Shown one piece after another: positions 43,359 through 54,323 of a DNA stretch of 64,000 bases. This DNA is from Campylobacter sputorum subsp. sputorum (GTDB lineage: Bacteria; Campylobacterota; Campylobacteria; Campylobacterales; Campylobacteraceae): NCBI RefSeq assembly GCF_008245005.1, contig NZ_CP043427.1:1426001-1490000 (forward strand). The letters run 5' to 3'. The notes under the pieces are model-generated. The model saw only the letters and a list, made by a program, of their open reading frames with translations, searched no databases and was not told the DNA's origin. Within the stretch, counting starts at the first letter, position 1. Every line of letters starts with the position of its first letter. Position numbers and translations under genes: made by a program.

Positions 43359-44381
43359 ATGATTTTTATAGATGCTTGCTTTAAAAAACCAACCCCATAT
43401 ACTCCTATTTGGATGATGAGACAAGCGGGTAGATACCTACCAGAATACATGAAAGTTAGAAAAGAAGCTGGTGATTTCTTATCCCTATGCAAAGATTATA
43501 AAAAAGCCAGTGAAGTTACGCTTCAACCAGTTGATATGCTAGGAGTTGATGCTGCAATCATTTTTAGCGATATTTTAGTTATTCCGCTTGAAATGGGCAT
43601 GGATTTAAATTTTATAAGTGGCGAAGGTCCTGTTTTTGAAAAAAGAATACAAACTAATGAGGATTTAAACAAATTAGATTCACAAAAAGCTATAAAAAAT
43701 CTAAATTATGTTTATGATGCTATAAAGTTAACTAGAGAAAAACTACCTAAAGATAAAGCTTTGATAGGATTTTGCGGTGCTCCTTGGACAATTGCAACTT
43801 ATATGATAGAGGGTAAAGGCAGCAAAACTTATAACATATGCAAAAAACTTTTATACACAAATCCTGAGTTTTTACATAAAATTTTATCACAATTAACAGA
43901 AGTTTTAAAATTATATTTAGAAGAACAGATAAAAGCTGGTGCAAATGCTGTACAAATTTTCGATAGCTGGGCAAATGCTCTTGAAATGGATAAATATTTT
44001 GAATTTGGCTTTAAATACATAAACGAAATAGCTTCTTATATTAAACAAAAATATCCGCATATTGCCGTAATTGTATTTCCAAAAGGCATTAGCGGTTATT
44101 TAGAAAAAATTGATGGAAATTTTGATGTTTTTGGCGTTGATTGGAGCACGCCTTTAAAAAACGCTAGGGATACACTATCTTCTAAATTTACACTTCAAGG
44201 AAATATGGAGCCATGCAGACTTTATAGCAAAGAAAGTATTTCGCAAGGCATTGATGAAATTTTATGTATTATGAAAAACAGACCTCACATATTTAATCTT
44301 GGGCACGGAATTTTACCAGATATCCCTGTTGAAAATGCTAAGTATTTTATAAAAGAAGTTCAAAAAAGATCTCAAAAATAA
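43359..44381 (+). CDS. hemE: Uroporphyrinogen decarboxylase
   Basis: It decarboxylates uroporphyrinogen III to coproporphyrinogen III in haem synthesis. The signature [19 protein letters not shown] is at the N-terminus, and [17 protein letters not shown] is the second motif. At 340 residues it has normal length. mscL follows after 9 bases. Confidence 0.97.
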   Translation: MIFIDACFKKPTPYTPIWMMRQAGRYLPEYMKVRKEAGDFLSLCKDYKKASEVTLQPVDMLGVDAAIIFSDILVIPLEMGMDLNFISGEGPVFEKRIQTNEDLNKLDSQKAIKNLNYVYDAIKLTREKLPKDKALIGFCGAPWTIATYMIEGKGSKTYNICKKLLYTNPEFLHKILSQLTEVLKLYLEEQIKAGANAVQIFDSWANALEMDKYFEFGFKYINEIASYIKQKYPHIAVIVFPKGISGYLEKIDGNFDVFGVDWSTPLKNARDTLSSKFTLQGNMEPCRLYSKESISQGIDEILCIMKNRPHIFNLGHGILPDIPVENAKYFIKEVQKRSQK

Positions 44382-44390
44382 AGGAAAAAA

Positions 44391-44789
44391 ATGAGTTTTA
44401 TAAAGGAATTTAAAGAATTTGCCATGAAAGGCAATGTTGTTGATATGGCAGTTGGTGTAGTGATAGGTGCAGCATTTGGAAAAATTGTTTCATCTTTGGT
44501 TTCAGATGTGATAATGCCTGTTATGGGGATATTAACAGGGGGAGTAAATTTTAGTCATATGAATATTGTTTTAAAAGAAGCTGTTGGAACAGCGCCTGCT
44601 GTTACGCTAAATTACGGCTCATTCATACAAACCATAATTGATTTTTTAATTATAGCATTTGCAATTTTTATAGCAATAAAAGCTATGAATAAAATAAGAA
44701 AACAAGATGAGAAAAAAGAAAACACACAACCAGCACCAAAAGAAGATATAGTTTTACTGACAGAAATAAGGGATTTGTTGAAAAAATAA
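44391..44789 (+). CDS. mscL: Large-conductance mechanosensitive channel MscL
   Basis: It is a pentameric emergency-release channel. The N-terminal helix and TM1 ([20 protein letters not shown]) contain the hydrophobic gate. TM2 and a cytoplasmic charged helix follow. At 132 residues it has normal length. It overlaps the regulator gene by one base (ATAATG). An MscS-type channel is at 9-11 kb. Confidence 0.96.
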   Translation: MSFIKEFKEFAMKGNVVDMAVGVVIGAAFGKIVSSLVSDVIMPVMGILTGGVNFSHMNIVLKEAVGTAPAVTLNYGSFIQTIIDFLIIAFAIFIAIKAMNKIRKQDEKKENTQPAPKEDIVLLTEIRDLLKK

Positions 44790-45427
44790 TGCTAGAAAAA
44801 ATATCTTTTTTTAAATATGTTGATAAACAAAAAATTAAAAAAATAGAAAATGCAAGTATTATCAAAAAATATAAAAATGGAGATTTGCTTTTTATAGAAG
44901 GAGAGGAGCCAAAATGGCTTCACCTTCTTATAAAAGGCGAAATACGGATTTTTAAAACCAAGCAAAATGGAAGTGAAATTTTTTTGCATAATATTTTAGC
45001 ACCATCATTCATAGCAGAAATTGCAACTTTAGAAGGAATTCCTTATCCTGCTAGTGCTAAATTTGCGGCTAATTCTGAAGTAGTAAAAATAGAATTTGAT
45101 TTTTTTAAAAAAGAGTGTTTAAGCGATGAAAATATATCTTTAGGTATGATAAAATCACTTAGTCAAAAACTCAAAATAATGAATGAGGTTATACACAACG
45201 AAATAATACTCAATGCAGAAGCCAAAGTTGCAAAACAGTTAGTAGAAAATTTGGAAATTTTTTCAATGCTTAAAAATATACAAATAGCAACAATGCTAAA
45301 CATCACCCCAGAAACACTGTCTAGAATTCTATCTAAATTTAAAAAAAGCAAACTAATAGAAATACAAAAAGAAACAATAAAAATAATAGATAAAAAAGCC
45401 TTAAAAGAGCTTTATATATTACTTTAA
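44789..45427 (+). CDS. Crp/Fnr-family transcriptional regulator without Fe-S cysteines
   Basis: It has 212 residues. The N-terminal cyclic-nucleotide-type beta barrel spans about 10-115 (IEGEEPKWLHLLIKGEIRIF), followed by the dimer helix and a C-terminal winged HTH (IATMLNITPETLSRILSKFK). The N-terminal cysteines of FNR are absent. It resembles the nitrosative-stress regulator NssR of C. jejuni only in general architecture. Its ATG overlaps the mscL stop, so it is translated together with the channel. Confidence 0.88.
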   Translation: MLEKISFFKYVDKQKIKKIENASIIKKYKNGDLLFIEGEEPKWLHLLIKGEIRIFKTKQNGSEIFLHNILAPSFIAEIATLEGIPYPASAKFAANSEVVKIEFDFFKKECLSDENISLGMIKSLSQKLKIMNEVIHNEIILNAEAKVAKQLVENLEIFSMLKNIQIATMLNITPETLSRILSKFKKSKLIEIQKETIKIIDKKALKELYILL

Positions 45428-47355
45428 AATATCAATCCTTCGCTTTCTTGCATATTCAAGTTATCCATTTGAGATGAATTTGGAAGAGGAGACTTATCTG
45501 TATAAAATTCTTCCTTTCCTTGATACATCATACTTTTTACACCATCTGGTTTTACAAACTTAGTTTTCATATCTGGATTTAATTTTTTGTAATCCTCAAC
45601 AAATTTTTTAAATACAGGTCCAGAAGTTCTAGCTCCACCTTCGAATTTTTTCATTGGAGTATTGTTATCATTTCCATACCAAACCATCACAGCAAGCTCT
45701 GGTGCAAATCCGCAAAACCAAGCATCTACATTGTTATTTGTAGTTCCCGTTTTACCGCCTATTTCTACTCCATCAACTCTTGCTCTTCTACCTGTTCCTT
45801 CATTTACAACAGTTTTAAGCATATCAACCATAAGATATGCTTGTTCAGGTTCCATTATAAAAGCTCTTTTTGAATCATAAATTTTAGTTATACCAAATTT
45901 ATTTGTAACTTTTCTAATCAGTTTTGGTTCAACAATCTCTCCTAAATTTGGAAACATAGAATAAAATTTGGAAGCTTCTAGAGGCGATACACCAAAACTA
46001 CCAAGAGCTATTGATAAATCTTGAGATATACCGCTAAAACCAAGTTCTGTAAGTTTTTGATACGCTACATCTAAACCTATTTGGTTTAGTAAATTTATAG
46101 TTGCTAAGTTTCTTGAATCCCTCAAAGCCTCTTTTAAAGTTATAAATCCTTTATATTTGTTACCATAATTTTTAGGAGTCCAATCTTCACCAGCATTTGC
46201 ATTTTCAAAAACTCTTGCCACATCAGGAATCTTACTCATAGGCGAATATCCTAAATTTAAAGCTAATTGATAAATAAAAGGTTTAAAACTAGAACCAAGC
46301 TGTCTAGTAGCTTGAGTGGCACGATTATAGTTGCTTTTATTATAATCAACTCCGCCAACCAAAGCCAATATATCGCCACTTTGTGGATGAGTTGCTATTA
46401 ATGCACCATTTAAAACAGTACTATTTGCATCTTTATCTCTTTTTAAAATTTCATTATAACCAAATCTTAACGCCTCTACTGCCTTATCTTGAGCTTGTAA
46501 ATCAATGCTCGTTTGTATGATATAACCGCCAGTTCGTATATCTGAAAAATAAAGCGACGCTTCTTTTATAACTTCATCAACAACATAAGGTGCTCTATTT
46601 TTACTGAGCGTATCATCATATACCTTAGGTTCTTCTGCCAAAGCTATCTCATACTCATTTTTGTTTATCCAACCCAAATCATACATCCTACTAACTACAC
46701 TATTGGCGCGAGAAAGAGCTAAATCCATATGTTTTGTTGGATCATACGCACTTGGTGCTTTTGGCATACCAACAAGCATTGAAATTTCTTTTAATGTTAG
46801 TTCATCTAAAGTTTTTCTAAAATACCCATTTGCAGCAGTTTTGATACCATAATACCCGTGCCCAAAATAAACATGATTTAGATATCTTTCTAAAATTTGC
46901 TCTTTTGTAAGCTTGTTTTCTACTTCATATGCAAGAACTGCTTCTTTTATTTTTCTTATAATCTTTTTTTCTGGACTAAGTGCGACATTCTTTATAAGCT
47001 GTTGAGTAATTGTTGATGCACCCTCAACTAATTTCATGGCTTTTATATCTTTTATCAAAGCCCTAAAAATAGCTTCTATATTTATACCCCCGTGTTCAAA
47101 AAAAGATGTATCTTCTATCGCAACAAGTGCTTCTATGATTCTACCGGGTATATCTTTATAATCCACATACAATCTATTTTCATCATCAAATACATTTGCT
47201 ATAAGTTCGCCGTTTCTATCATAAATTTGAGTAGTTAATCTTGGATTATAATCAATTATGCTATATGCCTCAAAGTGAATATCACTATATAATTTTCCAA
47301 GAAATAAAGCCAAAGCCACAAAACAAGCAAATAAAATTCCAAAAATATATCTCAT
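45424..47355 (-). CDS. Penicillin-binding protein 1A (bifunctional)
   Basis: It polymerises and cross-links peptidoglycan. After an N-terminal membrane helix it has the GT51 glycosyltransferase domain (EDTSFFEHGGINIEAIFRAL, GASTITQQLIKN). The transpeptidase domain follows, with GSSFKPF (SxxK) and KTGTTNNN. From ATG 47355 it has 643 residues. I prefer that start because AAAGG is seven bases upstream and it overlaps the maf stop as ATGA; the longer frame from 47382 adds nine residues. C. jejuni has the same alaS–maf–pbp order. Confidence 0.95.
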   Translation of the reverse strand: MRYIFGILFACFVALALFLGKLYSDIHFEAYSIIDYNPRLTTQIYDRNGELIANVFDDENRLYVDYKDIPGRIIEALVAIEDTSFFEHGGINIEAIFRALIKDIKAMKLVEGASTITQQLIKNVALSPEKKIIRKIKEAVLAYEVENKLTKEQILERYLNHVYFGHGYYGIKTAANGYFRKTLDELTLKEISMLVGMPKAPSAYDPTKHMDLALSRANSVVSRMYDLGWINKNEYEIALAEEPKVYDDTLSKNRAPYVVDEVIKEASLYFSDIRTGGYIIQTSIDLQAQDKAVEALRFGYNEILKRDKDANSTVLNGALIATHPQSGDILALVGGVDYNKSNYNRATQATRQLGSSFKPFIYQLALNLGYSPMSKIPDVARVFENANAGEDWTPKNYGNKYKGFITLKEALRDSRNLATINLLNQIGLDVAYQKLTELGFSGISQDLSIALGSFGVSPLEASKFYSMFPNLGEIVEPKLIRKVTNKFGITKIYDSKRAFIMEPEQAYLMVDMLKTVVNEGTGRRARVDGVEIGGKTGTTNNNVDAWFCGFAPELAVMVWYGNDNNTPMKKFEGGARTSGPVFKKFVEDYKKLNPDMKTKFVKPDGVKSMMYQGKEEFYTDKSPLPNSSQMDNLNMQESEGLIF

Positions 47356-47894
47356 AAAAATGCCTTTAAAATTTCCACACAAAGCCCTCTTGCATTACTT
47401 AAATAACCAGAGTAACTTTTTATATATTTTTTATTAAATCCTTCTATCATCATAGCCCCTGCTTTTCCTTGCCACTCATTACTTTGTAAATAAAAATTTA
47501 AATCATTTTCTTCAAATTTCAAAAATTCAAATTTAGTCTCATTTACACTAATCATCTCAAATTTTTGAGAGCAAAACAGCATTGCACTAAAAACACTCAC
47601 AATGTTTCCACTTTGCGCAAGAAGCATATCTAGAGCATCTTTTTCATATTTTGCTTTACCAAAAATTTTATCTTCAATGCTAACTATGCTATCAGCAAAC
47701 AAAACATTTTGCATATCTGGATAAATATCAAAAAATTCTTTTTGTTTGGATTTTACAACATCTAAAACATATTTTGAAGGAGTGCCAACACGCTCTACTT
47801 CTTCTTTAAAATTTAATTTTATTTGATTAAAACTAATACCATTTGCCCTTAAAATTTCAGCTCTTGTTTGAGATGAAGATGCAAGCGTTAACAT
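47352..47894 (-). CDS. maf: Maf-family nucleotide pyrophosphatase
   Basis: It hydrolyses non-canonical nucleoside triphosphates and is linked to septum control. It starts MLTLASSSQTRAEILRANG and has FADSIVSIEDKIFGK, both typical of Maf. At 180 residues it has normal length. It overlaps the PBP1A gene by 4 bases and lies next to the following membrane protein gene without spacer. Confidence 0.92.
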   Translation of the reverse strand: MLTLASSSQTRAEILRANGISFNQIKLNFKEEVERVGTPSKYVLDVVKSKQKEFFDIYPDMQNVLFADSIVSIEDKIFGKAKYEKDALDMLLAQSGNIVSVFSAMLFCSQKFEMISVNETKFEFLKFEENDLNFYLQSNEWQGKAGAMMIEGFNKKYIKSYSGYLSNARGLCVEILKAFL

Positions 47895-48383
47895 CTATAA
47901 ATTCCTAAAATTTATTCCCAAAAATATCGCAAAACACATACAAACAATATTTAATGGAGTGAAATATCTAAAAATGATAACCAAATTTTCTCTTACTTCT
48001 AAATAATCTTGCCGTTTTTTCGCATTAAGCGATTTTTTAAACCTAAAAGCCATATAACATAAATTTATTAAAACAAATAAAAAAATTGCAAATTTCGTAG
48101 CTATGATAGCTTCGAGCATAGGATCTGCCATTTTTAATACATTGTTATTAATTAAAAAAAATCCGCTTAATAAAATTATCAACATAGACAAACACACAAT
48201 TATAGCAAATTTTTCAATAGCACAAAAAACAAGATCCACGTTATCCTCATTTATAACAAATCGTCTAAAAACAAATTTAGCACCAAGCCATCCATTTATA
48301 TTTACACCCAAAAAAATAGCAACTGACAAAATATGCAAAAAAGGAGCTATATTTTCTAATTTTGCAAAGGCTATATCTATCAA
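47895..48383 (-). CDS. Conserved four-helix membrane protein, unknown
   Basis: It has 162 residues with four hydrophobic helices and a conserved-looking His in the first ([20 protein letters not shown]). This resembles CopD/DUF-type haem or copper membrane proteins, but only weakly. It overlaps alaS by 4 bases and abuts maf. In C. jejuni, as I recall, alaS and maf are adjacent without this gene, so it is an insertion into that unit. Confidence 0.7.
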   Translation of the reverse strand: MIDIAFAKLENIAPFLHILSVAIFLGVNINGWLGAKFVFRRFVINEDNVDLVFCAIEKFAIIVCLSMLIILLSGFFLINNNVLKMADPMLEAIIATKFAIFLFVLINLCYMAFRFKKSLNAKKRQDYLEVRENLVIIFRYFTPLNIVCMCFAIFLGINFRNL

Positions 48384-50923
48384 TTTAATTTCTCTTTTAT
48401 AAAAGATTTTGCATACTCATAAGCATCATTAATCTTTAATATATCTTTTCCACCGGCAGTTGCAAAATCATCACGACCGCCGCCGCCGCCGCCCAAAATT
48501 TTAGCAACATTTCTAACAAGCTCTCCAGCTTTTATCGGAGCATTTTTAACACCGGCTGCTAAATTTATCTTATCATCTTTTTTATTTCCAAGTAAAATTA
48601 CAACTTTTTCATATCTGTTTTTTACTTCATCTATTTTTTCTTTTATATCGCCTTCAAAATCGCTAACAACAACTTTTACGCCATTTATATCATCGATAAC
48701 TAAGGCGCTTGAATTTGACATTGCACTTATTTGTGATTTTAATGATTTTATTTCGTCTTTTAATTTTTCTATGGAAATTATAGGAGAACTTGTTTTTAGC
48801 GTTTCGCAAACCTCTGAATAGTCTTTTCTTAAATTTTTAATGAACTCAAAAGCACTTTTTGAACACACAGCTTCTATTCTTCTTACTCCAGAACTTACTC
48901 CGCTTTCTTTTAATATTAAAAACATGCCTATTTCACTGACATTTTTAACATGAGTTCCACCGCAAAGCTCCTTGCTAAAATTTCCTATACTTAAAACTCT
49001 TACTTTTTGATCATATTTTTCACCAAAAAGAGCTGTAGCGCCGCTATTTTTAGCATCCTCTAAATCCATAATCTCGGTTTTTACATCCTCTTTACTGGAT
49101 ATAACTAAATTTACCATATCCTCAACTTGTCTTATTTCTTCGCTACTCATAGCTTTTGAGTGAGAAAAATCAAACCTAAGCCTATTAGCTTCCACGCTAC
49201 TTCCAGCTTGTGTAACATGGCTACCTAAAACTTTTTTTAATGCTGCGTGAAGAAGATGTGTTGCACTATGATGTCTTGCTATTTCATCTCTTATTACATC
49301 AACCTTGCACTCCACCTCATCTCCAACTTTAAGAGTATTTTTTGAATTAACAAAACTTAAATTTAACCCAAAGAATTTTTGAGTGTCAATAACTTCATTT
49401 TGATTATTTATAATTCCTTTGTCACCGCATTGTCCGCCACTTTGTGCGTAAAATGGTGTTTGCTTAAGCATAATCCAACCGCTTGTGTTTGGTTTTAATT
49501 CATCTATCAATTTAAAATTTTCATCAAGTAGTGCTAAAATTTCTGTTTTATTTATCGTTTTTTCATAACCAACAAATTCGTTTTCTCCAAATTTCTCAAG
49601 CAATACTTTAAAATCTCCGCTTTCTATAGCCTTATCACCACTACCTTTCCAACTAGCTTTGGCTTTTTTGCGTTGTTCGCTCATAAGCTCATCAAATTTT
49701 TTCTCATCAACACTAATGTTTTTTTCTCTTAGCATATCTATAGTAAGATCTAGCGGAAAACCATAAGTGTCGTATAGTTTAAATGCAACTTCGCCACTAA
49801 AAATATTTTTAGTATTTTTTAATTCATCATTAAACAGCTCAAGACCAGATGCTATAGTGCTTAAAAATCTCTCTTCTTCGAGTTTTATCTGTTCTTTTAC
49901 AATTTCGCTTTTATCTTTTAAGTATGAATAATGCTCTCCCATAAGCTTAACAACAATATCTACGAGTTTATACATAAAAGGCTCTTTTATACCAAGAAGA
50001 TATCCGTGCCTTAATGCCCTTCTTAATATTCTTCTTAAAACATATCCTCTTCCCTCTTTATCAAAATTTACGCCTTGAGCTAGCAAAAATACAACAGATC
50101 TTATGTGATCGCTTATAACCCTATAACTTGCTCCACTTTTATACTCGTATTTTTTAGAACATAACTTTGCAACTTCATTTATAATAGGCATAAATATCGA
50201 TGTATCGTAGTTGCTAAATACTCCTTCTTTAATAGCAGTAATTCTCTCTAAGCCCATACCTGTATCTATGCTTGGTTTTGGAAGCGGTTTTAAAGAGCCA
50301 TCACTTGAGCGTTCAAATTGCATAAAAACAAGGTTCCAAATTTCTAAAAATCTATCGCCATCTCCACCCATATAATCTTCGCTCGTATTAAAATGCTCTC
50401 GCCCTTGATCATAAAAAATCTCGCTACAAGGTCCACACGGTCCGGTTTCTCCCATAGCCCAAAAGTTATCTTTATCGCCAAATTTATAAATTCTATCTTT
50501 TTGGATATATTTAGACCAAATTTCATAAGCTTCATCATCTTTTTCATGGACAGTAACATAGAGTTTTTCTTTTGGAAGTTTTAAAACTTCTGTTATAAAT
50601 TCCCAAGCATATGGTATAACTTCATTCTTAAAATACTCTCCAAAGCTAAAATTTCCAAGCATTTCAAAAAAAGTATGGTGTCTTGCAGTATATCCTACAT
50701 TATCCAAATCATTATGCTTTCCGCCTGCTCTTATGCATGTTTGACAACTTGTACGAATTGGCGGATTTGGTCTAGGCACCTCGCCTGTAAAAATACTCTT
50801 AAAAGGCACCATTCCTGCATTTGTAAAAAGAAGTGTTGCATCATCTGGAACTAGAGGTGAGCTAGGTATAACCTCATGTCCTTTATTTTTAAAATAATCC
50901 AAAAATTCTTTTCTTATATCCAT
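48380..50923 (-). CDS. alaS: Alanyl-tRNA synthetase
   Basis: It charges tRNA-Ala. The class II catalytic core has [20 protein letters not shown]. The editing domain has [12 protein letters not shown] and the zinc-binding LCGGTHV. The C-terminal domain ends with the glycine-rich [16 protein letters not shown]. At 847 residues it has normal length. A possible -10 (TAAAAT, minus strand, 50958-50963) lies upstream. The DNA for the glycine run is a CCG repeat, unusually GC-rich here. Confidence 0.97.
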   Translation of the reverse strand: MDIRKEFLDYFKNKGHEVIPSSPLVPDDATLLFTNAGMVPFKSIFTGEVPRPNPPIRTSCQTCIRAGGKHNDLDNVGYTARHHTFFEMLGNFSFGEYFKNEVIPYAWEFITEVLKLPKEKLYVTVHEKDDEAYEIWSKYIQKDRIYKFGDKDNFWAMGETGPCGPCSEIFYDQGREHFNTSEDYMGGDGDRFLEIWNLVFMQFERSSDGSLKPLPKPSIDTGMGLERITAIKEGVFSNYDTSIFMPIINEVAKLCSKKYEYKSGASYRVISDHIRSVVFLLAQGVNFDKEGRGYVLRRILRRALRHGYLLGIKEPFMYKLVDIVVKLMGEHYSYLKDKSEIVKEQIKLEEERFLSTIASGLELFNDELKNTKNIFSGEVAFKLYDTYGFPLDLTIDMLREKNISVDEKKFDELMSEQRKKAKASWKGSGDKAIESGDFKVLLEKFGENEFVGYEKTINKTEILALLDENFKLIDELKPNTSGWIMLKQTPFYAQSGGQCGDKGIINNQNEVIDTQKFFGLNLSFVNSKNTLKVGDEVECKVDVIRDEIARHHSATHLLHAALKKVLGSHVTQAGSSVEANRLRFDFSHSKAMSSEEIRQVEDMVNLVISSKEDVKTEIMDLEDAKNSGATALFGEKYDQKVRVLSIGNFSKELCGGTHVKNVSEIGMFLILKESGVSSGVRRIEAVCSKSAFEFIKNLRKDYSEVCETLKTSSPIISIEKLKDEIKSLKSQISAMSNSSALVIDDINGVKVVVSDFEGDIKEKIDEVKNRYEKVVILLGNKKDDKINLAAGVKNAPIKAGELVRNVAKILGGGGGGRDDFATAGGKDILKINDAYEYAKSFIKEKLN

Positions 50924-51005
50924 ATTCTTTTCCTAAATTTTTATATTAAGACTTATTATTTTATCCTAAAATTTGTTTTAATCCTATAAAAGATAAAAAT
51001 TAAAT

Positions 51006-52820
51006 CTATTTTTTTTGATTTTGCTTTAAAAATTTCTTATCTATATAACCCATTTCTACTAGTTTATTAAATATTTTAACAGTTATTGGTCCACCTGCTC
51101 TACCGCCACTTTGACCATGTTCTACTAAGACAATTACCGCGTATTTTGGCTCTTCGTAAGGTCCAAATGTTGTCATCCAAGCGTGAGACCTTTGATAGTA
51201 TTCCATATCGGCTTCTTTCATACGAACTTTTTCGCTTTGTGGAATACCCACAACTTGAGCTGTTCCCGTTTTTGTTCCAAGAGTTACATTACTTTGAGAT
51301 AAAACCCTAAGAGCAGTTCCACCTTCGCTATTTGCAACATCTTTCATAGCCTTTTTAACATACGATAAATTTTGTATTTTTTTAGGATCTATAAATAAAT
51401 CAGTAACTTCAAATTTGACTTTTTGTCCATCTATAGAATCTAAGAAATGAGGCGTTATATTTTTATTTGTTGCAAGCGCTCCTATAAATTTAGCCATTTG
51501 CATAGGAGTTACAAGAAAACTACCCTGTCCAATAGATGTAATAAGCGTATCGCCTTGATACCAGCTCTCCCCTGTTTTTTGCTTTTTCCAACTTCTACTA
51601 GGCACAGTTCCAACAAATTCGTTTGGCAAATCAACATTAGTTTTGTAACCAAAACCAAATTTTTCATATATAGGCACCATTTCATCTATACCAACTTTAA
51701 AGCTTCCTTTGTAAAAATAATCATCGCAACTATATTTTATCGCATCATTTAAATTCACAAATCCATGTCCAGAACTCTTCCAGCATCTAAATTTACGCCC
51801 ACCTAACTCAAAACTTCCACTACAAAAAAATCCATCATCTTTTGTCATTTTTCCACTATCTAAAAATGCCATTGCACTAGCCATTTTTATAGTTGATGCT
51901 GGTGGATAAAGACCATTTACCAACTTATTTGTAAAGGGGTGATCTAGACTATTTACTATATTATTCCACTGCTCATAACTAATTCCAGTTACAAAAGGAT
52001 TTAGATTGTATTCTGGAAAACTTACTGCCGATAAAATAGCTCCATCATTTAAATCCATAACAATTATAGCACCGGCTCTATGTTCAAAATTTTCATATAT
52101 GTATTTTTGCAAATCAAGATCTATTGTAAGCTTTATATCTTGGCTTCTTGGCTTTGTATATGAAATTTCCTCAACTTCTTTATTTAGTGCGGTAACCTTT
52201 GTCTTTCTTTCTCCGTTTATTCCTTGCAATACAGAGTTATAATACCTTTCTACACCATTTCTACCTGTGTAGTTTGTAAGTTTTGTCATAGGATCGTTAT
52301 TGTAATCATCCAAATTTGCTCTACCAACATATCCTATAACATGTGAAGCTATGTTATCATTAGGATAGTGTCGCTTCGAAGCCGGCTTTATAAGCAAATT
52401 ATGCCTTAGAACTAATTTGGCAAAGTGTGGAAGCATCGCATCATAATCTATAAAATCTACAACTTCTATAAAATCTTGATTATAAGGGGAATCATTTTTT
52501 TTATAATCTTTTTTGATTTTCGTAGCATTTAAATCACCAAATAAAGAAACTATAGCATTTATCTCATCATCTAAAATCTCTTCTTTATTACTTATATGCG
52601 GTTTTATAGATATAGAAAAGCCAAGTCTATTTACAGCAAGGGGTCTACCTTTTATATCATAAATATTGCCTCTAACTGGTGCTATTAGTTCAGTTTTTAC
52701 TGCATTTTGTTCTGCTATTTCTTCATAATATTTATTTGATTTTATAGATAAATAGTAAATTCTCGTAAGCAAAATAATCCAAAAAATAGTAATTATCCCA
52801 AAAATAAGACGCATTCTCAT
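51006..52820 (-). CDS. mrdA: Penicillin-binding protein 2 (elongation transpeptidase)
   Basis: It cross-links peptidoglycan in the elongasome. One N-terminal membrane helix (LIFGIITIFWIILLTRIYYL) is followed by the PBP dimer domain and the transpeptidase domain. Active-site motifs are STIKMAS (SxxK), SCDDYF (SxD type) and KTGTAQV. At 604 residues it has normal length. The MreD-like gene lies directly upstream with a 4-base overlap, the usual mreD–mrdA pairing. Confidence 0.95.
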   Translation of the reverse strand: MRMRLIFGIITIFWIILLTRIYYLSIKSNKYYEEIAEQNAVKTELIAPVRGNIYDIKGRPLAVNRLGFSISIKPHISNKEEILDDEINAIVSLFGDLNATKIKKDYKKNDSPYNQDFIEVVDFIDYDAMLPHFAKLVLRHNLLIKPASKRHYPNDNIASHVIGYVGRANLDDYNNDPMTKLTNYTGRNGVERYYNSVLQGINGERKTKVTALNKEVEEISYTKPRSQDIKLTIDLDLQKYIYENFEHRAGAIIVMDLNDGAILSAVSFPEYNLNPFVTGISYEQWNNIVNSLDHPFTNKLVNGLYPPASTIKMASAMAFLDSGKMTKDDGFFCSGSFELGGRKFRCWKSSGHGFVNLNDAIKYSCDDYFYKGSFKVGIDEMVPIYEKFGFGYKTNVDLPNEFVGTVPSRSWKKQKTGESWYQGDTLITSIGQGSFLVTPMQMAKFIGALATNKNITPHFLDSIDGQKVKFEVTDLFIDPKKIQNLSYVKKAMKDVANSEGGTALRVLSQSNVTLGTKTGTAQVVGIPQSEKVRMKEADMEYYQRSHAWMTTFGPYEEPKYAVIVLVEHGQSGGRAGGPITVKIFNKLVEMGYIDKKFLKQNQKK

Positions 52821-53305
52821 AATATTTTCTCACGAAATAAAAATATAGATATAAAAGATTCTATACCAATAAAAACAAAATACTCTTTGTTAAAGTTTAA
52901 AAAATCTTGGCTATTTTGCATATATGCAAAAAGTTCATTTATTAAAAGTATGCAAATATATGATCCAGTCGTTATTACAACTAAAATCAATGATCTATAT
53001 TTCATATTTATTAGCAACCAGTCTAATAAAAAATTATAAAAAAGCAAAAATGCTATCAATATAGAAAAAAGGTAAAATCCGTGAATTTGCTCTACAAAAA
53101 ACAGATAAAGTATGCAAACATACCAATCTTTACCAAGATTACCAAGGGTTTTTTCTTTTTTTAAAAGCATAACTATCATATAACAAAAAACAACGCCTAT
53201 AAGCGGTGGTAATGGCATAATTACGGTAAAAACTTGATATAAAAAAAGTGTTAAAACACTTATTATATATTTTATATTTGATAAATAAGTGCTATTTCGT
53301 CGCAT
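52817..53305 (-). CDS. MreD-like integral membrane protein
   Basis: It has 162 residues with five to six hydrophobic helices (LFLYQVFTVIMPLPPLIGVV, LYLFFVEQIHGFYLFSILIA). Length, topology and position immediately upstream of PBP2 suggest MreD, a rod-shape protein, though sequence similarity is not decisive. The ATG at 53305 has no good ribosome site. It overlaps the upstream GNAT gene by 34 bases, so translation is probably coupled. Confidence 0.7.
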   Translation of the reverse strand: MRRNSTYLSNIKYIISVLTLFLYQVFTVIMPLPPLIGVVFCYMIVMLLKKEKTLGNLGKDWYVCILYLFFVEQIHGFYLFSILIAFLLFYNFLLDWLLINMKYRSLILVVITTGSYICILLINELFAYMQNSQDFLNFNKEYFVFIGIESFISIFLFREKIL

Positions 53306-53730
53306 ATAGGAAAATGCTTACATTTTATACAATCAGCCCAAATTTTTTGCATAGGAATTTCTGATTTATCTATAATTTTAAAACCTAAATTTATAAAAAA
53401 CTTATCTCTATAAGTAAGCGTCATAACATTTTTTACACCATAAAATTTCGCTTCTGCTAAAAGTTTTTTTACAATTTCACTACCAACACCTCTATTTCTA
53501 TAATCTTTAGATACTACCAAACTTCTAACTTCTGCTAAAAAATCACTATGAATATGTAAAGCACCATATCCAGCCAAAGTATCATCTTCAAAACATAAAG
53601 TGTAAGAGCGGATATTTGTTGCTACTTCATCTTTATTTCTTGGAAGTATAATGCCTTTTTCAACTTCGATTTTAACAAGATCTTGCATACTAGAAATATC
53701 TTTTAAAAGAGCTTTTTTATAAAAAATCAC
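53272..53730 (-). CDS. GNAT acetyltransferase, probably short-form N-acetylglutamate synthase
   Basis: It has 152 residues with the GNAT acetyl-CoA loop YRNRGVGSEIVKKLL. The C-terminal segment KIWADCIKCKHFPICDEIAL, with three cysteines, is typical of the stand-alone short NAGS (ArgA-like) proteins that start arginine synthesis. It overlaps engB by 4 bases. Confidence 0.82.
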   Translation of the reverse strand: MIFYKKALLKDISSMQDLVKIEVEKGIILPRNKDEVATNIRSYTLCFEDDTLAGYGALHIHSDFLAEVRSLVVSKDYRNRGVGSEIVKKLLAEAKFYGVKNVMTLTYRDKFFINLGFKIIDKSEIPMQKIWADCIKCKHFPICDEIALIYQI

Positions 53731-54323
53731 AAATTTAAGCTCCTATCTACGATGATTTGCCTAGCTTCATCTATGCCAATGCCTTTTAAAACAGATACTA
53801 AATGTGCATTTTTATCATATTTTAAAATAGCACTTTTTTCACTTTGATTTAATTTATCGCATTTAGTATAAAATGTTATGAATTCTTGATCAGCTCTTTT
53901 AAATTTATTTATATAATTTTTTAAATTTATATCAGATTCCAAACCAATATGCCTTGAGTCTATAAGATGGACAAAAAGTCTTATTTGGGTTCTAAAATTT
54001 AAAAATTTATCTAAGTTTTTTTTCCAAATTTCTTGCTCTTTTTTAGAAACTTTTGCGTAACCAAATCCTGGTAAATCTACGAAAATAAGGCTGAATTTAT
54101 CTTGTAAATCCATAAATGTAATATCGAAAAAATTTATAAGTCTAGTTTTACCTGGAGTTGATGAACTTTTTGCTAAAGATTTGTTGCAAGCAATAGCATT
54201 TATAAAACTGCTTTTGCCAACATTTGAACGCCCTAAAAATACAATTTCACTTGTAGAAAATTCAGGAGAGCTTTCTAAATTTACACATGAAGTTATAAAT
54301 TTAGCATCAGCTACTTTTATCAC
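53727..54323 (-). CDS. engB: Ribosome biogenesis GTPase EngB (YsxC/YihA)
   Basis: It is an essential GTPase for 50S assembly. G1 is GRSNVGKSSF, G3 is VDLPGFGYA and G4 is TKCDK. At 198 residues it has normal length. It overlaps lptA and the GNAT gene by 4 bases each. Confidence 0.96.
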   Translation of the reverse strand: MIKVADAKFITSCVNLESSPEFSTSEIVFLGRSNVGKSSFINAIACNKSLAKSSSTPGKTRLINFFDITFMDLQDKFSLIFVDLPGFGYAKVSKKEQEIWKKNLDKFLNFRTQIRLFVHLIDSRHIGLESDINLKNYINKFKRADQEFITFYTKCDKLNQSEKSAILKYDKNAHLVSVLKGIGIDEARQIIVDRSLNL

